Of a stretch of 64,000 nucleotides of DNA, positions 61,841-64,000 are shown piece by piece. The translations under genes were made by a program, and so were the position numbers. This stretch comes from Bacteroidota bacterium (GTDB lineage Bacteria > Bacteroidota > Ignavibacteria > Kryptoniales > JAKASW01), in assembly GCA_021811615.1 (NCBI GenBank), contig JAJZNW010000110.1:28130-92129 (forward strand). The letters run 5' to 3'. The notes beneath the pieces were generated by a model. It made no database searches and was not told the DNA's origin. It saw nothing but the letters and a program-made list of their open reading frames with translations. The number at the start of each line of letters is the position of its first letter. Positions within the stretch are counted from its first letter, which is position 1.

Positions 61841-62542
61841 TTACTTCCCGTTTCCCGCTCCCAGGAAATCGGTCTCGAACCTTCGCCAGATTTCCTGCGG
61901 TGAGTGTTCCATGACGTCGTTAACCGGCGCGCCTCCATCCATTAAGGTCACACCTGCGGGCAGTGCGGAACCGGAGGCCGCGAGGCCTTCCGTCTGAGCG
62001 GTAATGAAATTTCTGAATCTCTTGATCTCTTCCTTGAGCCACATCGCCGCTTCATTCCCGATGGACAGCTGCTTGATATCGGCCGCCAGATTTGCCGGTT
62101 CGAGCAACAGCACCCAGCCTCCCTTGTACGGCTCTTTCCTCACGACACCGGGAGAGTGTACCAGCTCATCGTTGATCCCGACCACTTTACCCGAGATCGG
62201 CGCATGAAACGAAACCTCTTTTTGTCCCTGCCGGAGAGTGAAGAGTCTATCCCCCTTTTGAACGACGGTGTTCTGAGGAAGGAGCTCAAACGCACTGACG
62301 GGACCGAGGATCTTCTGGACGAAATCGTCGAGACCTACGCGTGTGAGTCCGTCGGGAAGGAGTTCAACCCACGTGTGGCCCTTTCCGAAAAAATATCCTT
62401 TGGGTATTACGAACCTTGGCTTTGCAGAAACGTGTGCGGCGGGAGCAAGCGCCGTCTTCCGTTTTGCTGCCCTTTGCACGAAATAATCGATGACCAGGAA
62501 AACGATTATCGTCGCGACTACGAATAACGCAACCATTTTCAA
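61841..62542 (-). CDS. Membrane-anchored GcvH-like protein, no lipoyl lysine
   Basis: This 233-residue protein has an N-terminal helix (VALFVVATIIVFLVIDYFVQ, 4-23) followed by a GcvH-like domain: KGHTWVELLPDGLTRVGLDD, FELLPQNTVVQKGDRLF, FHAPISGKVVGIND and EPYKGGWVLLLEP. At the lipoyl site the sequence is RQGQKEVSFHAP, so Gln occupies the usual Lys position, with a Lys one residue later. It shares GVTLMDGG (197-204) with the GcvH-like protein at 58921. It heads the operon and is 41 bases upstream of the ferredoxin gene. Confidence 0.8.
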   Translation of the reverse strand: MKMVALFVVATIIVFLVIDYFVQRAAKRKTALAPAAHVSAKPRFVIPKGYFFGKGHTWVELLPDGLTRVGLDDFVQKILGPVSAFELLPQNTVVQKGDRLFTLRQGQKEVSFHAPISGKVVGINDELVHSPGVVRKEPYKGGWVLLLEPANLAADIKQLSIGNEAAMWLKEEIKRFRNFITAQTEGLAASGSALPAGVTLMDGGAPVNDVMEHSPQEIWRRFETDFLGAGNGK

Positions 62543-62853
62543 CCTCCTAAGATTTTGCTTTGGTATGTGAATCCATTCGAGCAGAATACATTCTCACGAT
62601 ACTGCGGCAACGTGCCAGATTCCGCGCTTGAAGGAAATCGGGTCCATACCCCGCACTGCAGCTCTTAAATGAATTCCATTCTCTCTTCATTTGATTTACC
62701 TTTTTCTGAATCACTACAGCTATAAGTTCAAATGGCGTTCCAAAACTGCGCAGATGGAGGAAAGAATACCGACGAGTAACTGTTGGTCAATCAGTGGATT
62801 GGCGTGACGGGGAAATCGACACTGCGAGAGTTGGGGAGTCACAGCGTACTCCA

Positions 62854-62967
62854 GTTGAATCGCTCAACACCCCGTATTGAGATGATGTTGAGAATCCGCC
62901 TGAATTCCCGGGAATCGCATAAAGTGTCGGGTTGAAATACTCAACGTCATCCGTTTAACAATTCAAC
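62854..62967. promoter_or_regulatory. Three GTTGA-N5-TCAAC operator-like sites
   Basis: Fifteen-base dyads: GTTGA-ATCGC-TCAAC (62854-62868), GTTGA-AATAC-TCAAC (62931-62945) and the slightly degenerate GTTTA-ACAAT-TCAAC (62953-62967). The last two start 22 bases apart, on the same face of the helix; the first is 77 bases from the second. They lie about 310-425 bases upstream of the GcvH-like gene, an enhancer-like distance for an NtrC-type activator. Confidence 0.5.
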
Positions 62968-63045
62968 GGAGACTGGGAGAAATGAAGCCAAATCTGGATT
63001 GGATGTCGAAATTCCTGATGAATACGAGGAAGGATATTAGATTGA

Positions 63046-63089
63046 AAGCCCGCCGGTGCAAGTCTGGAATCACAACACTCGGCGGGTCT
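63046..63089 (-). terminator. Terminator after deoC
   Basis: CCCGCCG (63080-63086 on the minus strand) pairs with CGGCGGG (63049-63055), with a 24-base loop, followed by CTTTCAAT. It lies about 20 bases beyond the deoC stop. Confidence 0.55.
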
Positions 63090-63103
63090 CATCAAAGATA
63101 CAA

Positions 63104-63784
63104 CTACTGAGTGCTTTCCTTGATGATCTTAACACCCGAGCTTGCGCCTATCCTCGTGGCGCCATTCTCGATCATCAGAAGCGCGTCAGCGTAAGTCCTG
63201 ATCCCGCCTGACGCCTTCACCCCAATAGAAGGGCCCACAACCCTTCTCATCAGCGCGACATCGGATGCCGTCGCACCACCCTTACTGAAGCCGGTTGACG
63301 TCTTCACGAAATCGGCCCCAACATTCTTCGCGATCAGGCAGGCACGCTCCTTCTCCTCATCGGTAAGTAGACAAGTCTCTATTATCACCTTGGCGATGGC
63401 CGAGCTTGAGTGAGCCGAGTTCACCACCGCACGGATATCCTCTTCGATGTACCTGAGATCTCCGGCCTTGAGTCGTCCGATGTTGATGACCATATCCACT
63501 TCCTGTGCCCCGTTCGAAATGGCTTCCTCGGTCTCGCGTAACTTCGAGGCAGTCGTCGTCGCGCCGAGCGGGAAGCCGATCACGCAGCAAACTTTCACGG
63601 ACGAATCCTTCAGCTTTTCTTTCACAAGACTGACGTACGAGGGATTGATACAGACGCTTGCGAAGTTGTTTTCCAAAGCCTCCCTGCAAACGTTCTCCAC
63701 TTCGGCCGGAGTCGCTTCTGGTTTCAGGATGGTGTGGTCGATCAGCCGTGCCAGATCGGCGCCGGAAATCTTCTTACTGCTCAC
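63104..63784 (-). CDS. deoC: Deoxyribose-phosphate aldolase
   Basis: This 226-residue class I aldolase splits 2-deoxyribose-5-phosphate into glyceraldehyde-3-phosphate and acetaldehyde. The Schiff-base lysine is K161 (DFVKTSTGF), the second lysine K190 (GVKASGGI) and the acidic D98 (EVDMVINIG), all as in the family. It starts with GTG at 63784, overlapping the preceding gene's stop (GTGA), so it is translationally coupled to the phosphoesterase-like gene. Confidence 0.97.
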   Translation of the reverse strand: MSSKKISGADLARLIDHTILKPEATPAEVENVCREALENNFASVCINPSYVSLVKEKLKDSSVKVCCVIGFPLGATTTASKLRETEEAISNGAQEVDMVINIGRLKAGDLRYIEEDIRAVVNSAHSSSAIAKVIIETCLLTDEEKERACLIAKNVGADFVKTSTGFSKGGATASDVALMRRVVGPSIGVKASGGIRTYADALLMIENGATRIGASSGVKIIKESTQ

Positions 63785-64000
63785 TTGTTTCCCCCTTCAG
63801 AATTGTTCAACTGATCATACAATTCCAGATCCGACTTCATCAGGTGTGACGAAGGAGCCGTCGGATTGTATGGTTTGAAATCAGGCTTCCTTGTGAATAT
63901 CCCGAACATCGGAACTGCCAGCGCATCGCCAAGGTTCAGCGGCTTCACTCCAAGTATCAGTTCGATAGTCCGCAGCATGCTCAGCTGGTCATAACGATCA
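63781..64000 (-). CDS. Phosphoesterase-like protein, C-terminal part only
   Basis: Reading runs in from the window edge without a start: [20 protein letters not shown], then a tail ending [10 protein letters not shown]. The segment [11 protein letters not shown] is typical of the C-terminal part of alkaline-phosphatase-fold phosphoesterases (often annotated as phosphoesterase or acid phosphatase family proteins). The ATG at 63978 lies within that conserved segment and is not the true start. It overlaps deoC by four bases, suggesting a nucleoside or phosphate salvage operon. Confidence 0.6.
   Translation of the reverse strand, partial: DRYDQLSMLRTIELILGVKPLNLGDALAVPMFGIFTRKPDFKPYNPTAPSSHLMKSDLELYDQLNNSEGGNK

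Larger units (their letters stand above)
62543..63103. other. 561-base regulatory gap
   Basis: I find no gene here. On the right a hairpin ends the deoC transcript. In the middle three GTTGA-N5-TCAAC-type sites occur. On the left, 61 bases upstream of the GcvH-like gene, TGGCACGTTGCCGCA (62603-62617, minus) is like a sigma-54 promoter but one base too short between the GG and GC elements. The long gap and these sites suggest regulated expression of the redox module. Confidence 0.5.

Noticed and set aside
62603..62617. Sigma-54 promoter upstream of the GcvH-like gene
   Set aside because: The distance between GG and GC is one base short, which normally abolishes function; kept only as a weak lead.

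Overview
The window reads as a chromosome segment of a Gram-negative bacterium of the Bacteroidota/Chlorobi (FCB) group, most like Ignavibacteria. The reasons are an LpxC-FabZ fusion inside a bamA-ompH-ompH-lpxD-lpxC/fabZ-lpxA operon, a secreted CHRD protein ending in a type IX secretion sorting tail (YPNPFNP motif), a YbeY with Asp as third metal ligand, and an HprK without a visible PTS. This placement rests on gene content only. Most genes are vertically inherited housekeeping genes on the minus strand. No CRISPR array, rRNA operon, prophage or insertion sequence was seen.

Layout. 1-6634: a truncated family 2 glycosyltransferase, a 1415-residue PAS/GAF protein ending in a receiver domain, and a PAS-GAF histidine kinase. 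6854-7331: tRNA-Ala(GGC) and an imperfect palindromic element. 7332-13736: DinB, ribosomal protein S20, a GalT-like HIT protein, NAD-type isocitrate dehydrogenase, a UPF0173 hydrolase, an MFS transporter and an acidic unknown protein. 14135-20248: YchF, a secreted esterase overlapping a family 5 uracil-DNA glycosylase, a PflX-like radical SAM protein, an SDR and HprK. 20566-26480: a tightly packed surface-polysaccharide-like operon (B12-radical SAM, Wzi-like barrel, two glycosyltransferases, SPASM-like radical SAM). 26638-36491: a TPR lipoprotein-like or secreted protein, HPF, XerC-TopA, Smg, YbeY, a cold-shock protein with a long structured leader, a zinc-ribbon/DUF2007 protein, a decayed cupin gene, a VOC protein and PanB.

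36531-47602: envelope biogenesis. UppS makes the polyprenyl carrier, BamA and two Skp/OmpH chaperones insert barrels, and LpxD, LpxC-FabZ and LpxA start lipid A. LipM and PanB follow in the same direction, and ComEC lies upstream. 47862-51371: nadC-nadA-nadB, the de novo NAD pathway from aspartate. 51629-55713: a four-repeat CHRD protein, an outer-membrane protein of unknown role and an archaemetzincin.

55162-62542 is the most unusual region. A histidine kinase whose periplasmic domain carries haem-type CxxCH and CxxxxCH motifs and its sigma-54 activator sit next to a predicted membrane redox module: a four-cluster ferredoxin, an NrfD/HybB quinone-site protein, and two paralogous GcvH-like proteins that both lack the lipoyl-lysine and share a C-terminal GVTLMDGG motif. 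A 561-base gap upstream holds three GTTGA-N5-TCAAC-type sites. The window ends with deoC and the C-terminus of a phosphoesterase-like gene. Many ORF starts had to be moved to internal ATG, GTG or TTG codons to agree with gene overlaps and ribosome binding sites.
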